NCBI GenBank assembly: GCA_937906775.1
Contig: CALCUD010000016.1
Span: 1-7,610, forward strand
Direction: 5' to 3'
Origin: an uncultured Clostridia bacterium
GTDB lineage: Bacteria; Bacillota; Clostridia; Christensenellales; Aristaeellaceae
Length of the DNA stretch: 7,610 nucleotides
Shown: piece after piece, positions 7,029 through 7,610 of the stretch
How the letters are laid out: every line of letters starts with the position of its first letter
How positions within the stretch are numbered: the first letter of the stretch is position 1
The notes under the pieces: generated by a model
Database searches by the model: none
Told to the model about the DNA's origin: nothing
Seen by the model: only the letters and a program-made list of their open reading frames with translations
Translations under genes and position numbers: made by a program

Positions 7029-7535
7029 TCATCTCAGAGGAGCTGCACATACGTTGCAGGGAGAAAGGGACGCATATTTGGAATCATTCACCTGATCGTA
7101 GGTGAAATGTCCCTTCATCGGCAGATACTTCGCATGTGTGCTGACACAGTTCTGATCCAGATGGTATTTGGTACCGCCTTCCGGATTGTAATACAGCACC
7201 GTATTGGCATTCGCCTCCGGCTGGGCTGTCGGGGTCGTGGTAGAAACCGGTTCAGTCGTCTCGGCGGATTCATAGGTCTTTAAACTGTTTGGATCAACAT
7301 ACCACTCGTCCCCCTCACGGATCATGATCACCGTCAGGCGGTATTTGGATACCGGTTTTCCGTTGTTCCTGTCCATTGAAGATACTACTGTCACTGTCCG
7401 GGACATATCTTCATCCGTTCCGGTGATTTTCTCAACAGAATAATCTGTCGGCGTCCTGTTAGCCATCAGCCCGAAAAGGGATGTTTTCCCCTTAAAACAT
7501 GATTTTTGTTTTCGGGTGCAGCGACAATCGTCCAT
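7029..7535 (-). CDS. Protein of unknown function with Thr/Pro linker and His/Cys tail; true start uncertain, probably the C-terminal part of a frameshifted gene
   Basis: I do not recognise a named family. Read from the first in-frame ATG (7535) it has 168 residues; from the second (7466), 145. In the 145-residue numbering, 9-62 form a beta-rich segment (TVTVVSS, YRLTVIMI, DEWYVDPNSL) like the end of an NTF2-like or DUF4878-like fold. A low-complexity Thr/Pro/Ala/Glu linker (66-88) follows. The tail has YYNPEGG (92-98), YH (H102), C107, YLPMKGHFTY (114-123) and PCNVCAAP (C137, C140). H102, C107, C137 and C140 could bind a metal, as in Ada-like small domains. Such linkers are common in exported proteins, yet there is no signal peptide here, and neither ATG has a ribosome binding site. 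That suggests the real N-terminus lies in the other frame to the right. The first 23 residues from 7535 (Cys- and Lys-rich) look untranslated or out of frame. The stop lies 11 nt from the preferred tilS start. Confidence 0.6.
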   Translation of the reverse strand: MDDCRCTRKQKSCFKGKTSLFGLMANRTPTDYSVEKITGTDEDMSRTVTVVSSMDRNNGKPVSKYRLTVIMIREGDEWYVDPNSLKTYESAETTEPVSTTTPTAQPEANANTVLYYNPEGGTKYHLDQNCVSTHAKYLPMKGHFTYDQVNDSKYASLSPCNVCAAPLR

Positions 7536-7609
7536 CCTGCGACGGATGAATTTTCCGTAAAGCCGTATTTATAGCCCTTTCCGACGAAAAAGTATTTTCC
7601 GTTTTCTTT
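7466..7609 (-). CDS. C-terminal end of an open frame entering from the right edge (partial, unknown)
   Basis: Reading the minus strand from 7609, 47 sense codons precede TGA at 7468-7466. They begin KENGKYFFVGKGYKYGFTEN and include the stretch GWTIVAAPENK. There is no start codon in the stretch, so it is the end of a longer frame beyond the window. The composition (aromatic, Gly and Asn rich) looks like real protein at least down to about 7505. Its stop overlaps the ATG at 7466 of the neighbouring frame as TGATG. It is therefore either a separate upstream gene with stop-start coupling to the small downstream protein, or the N-terminal-side part of the same gene, separated by a one-base shift. 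I prefer the latter on balance but cannot prove it from 140 bases. No family is recognised. Confidence 0.45.
   Translation of the reverse strand, partial: KENGKYFFVGKGYKYGFTENSSVAGWTIVAAPENKNHVLRGKHPFSG
7484..7490 (-). other. Candidate -1 slippery heptamer or indel hotspot GGGAAAA
   Basis: In the frame entering from the right edge, the codons here are AGG GGA AAA CAT, so the heptamer is read G GGA AAA, fitting X XXY YYZ. A -1 slip gives GGG AAA followed by ACA and leads straight into the frame of the downstream protein (TSLFGLMANRTP). A weak hairpin can form immediately after it (CATCCC with GGGCTGATG, 4+2 pairs with a bulge), but the usual 5-9 nt spacer is absent. The run TTTTAAGGGGAAAA is also a natural place for an indel or sequencing error. 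Confidence 0.3.
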
Positions 7610-7610
7610 A

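Overview
The window reads as chromosomal housekeeping DNA from a member of the Bacillota, most likely class Clostridia. Three things point there: the tilS-hpt-ftsH gene order typical of Firmicutes, strong AGGAGG-type ribosome binding sites, and a VanW-family membrane protein with a PG_binding_4-like exodomain. Base composition is moderate, roughly half G+C by eye. I see no rRNA, tRNA, CRISPR array, insertion sequence or phage gene.

Layout. The first 1.1 kb, on the plus strand, holds the end of a branched-chain amino acid transporter operon: the C-terminal half of LivG (2-415), overlapped by a complete LivF (402-1109). A hairpin with A and T tracts on both sides (1127-1168) separates it from everything else, which lies on the minus strand and runs towards it. 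In transcription order the minus-strand genes are: the end of an open frame entering from the right edge (7609-7466); a small protein with a Thr/Pro linker and a His/Cys-containing tail (7535-7029); tilS (7017-5638); hpt (5663-5100); ftsH (5051-2985); and a vanW-like gene (2949-1186). Gaps within this set run from a 26-nt overlap to 48 nt, with no visible terminator, so one operon is likely.

How the genes work together. LivG and LivF are the paired ATPases that drive uptake of leucine, isoleucine and valine. TilS makes lysidine at the wobble position of tRNA-Ile(CAU), Hpt salvages hypoxanthine and guanine, and FtsH is the membrane AAA+ zinc protease. Their clustering is a conserved Firmicutes arrangement rather than a single pathway. 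The vanW-like protein at the end is a predicted single-pass membrane protein facing the cell wall.

The least ordinary spot is the right end. The small protein's reading frame has no ribosome binding site at either candidate start, carries no signal peptide, and is entered across a one-base frame offset from the upstream open frame. The sequence GGGAAAA lies in the correct register for a -1 shift at the likely junction. This may be a broken gene, a homopolymer indel in the assembly, or less likely programmed frameshifting. I found no strong evidence of a wholly new multigene system.
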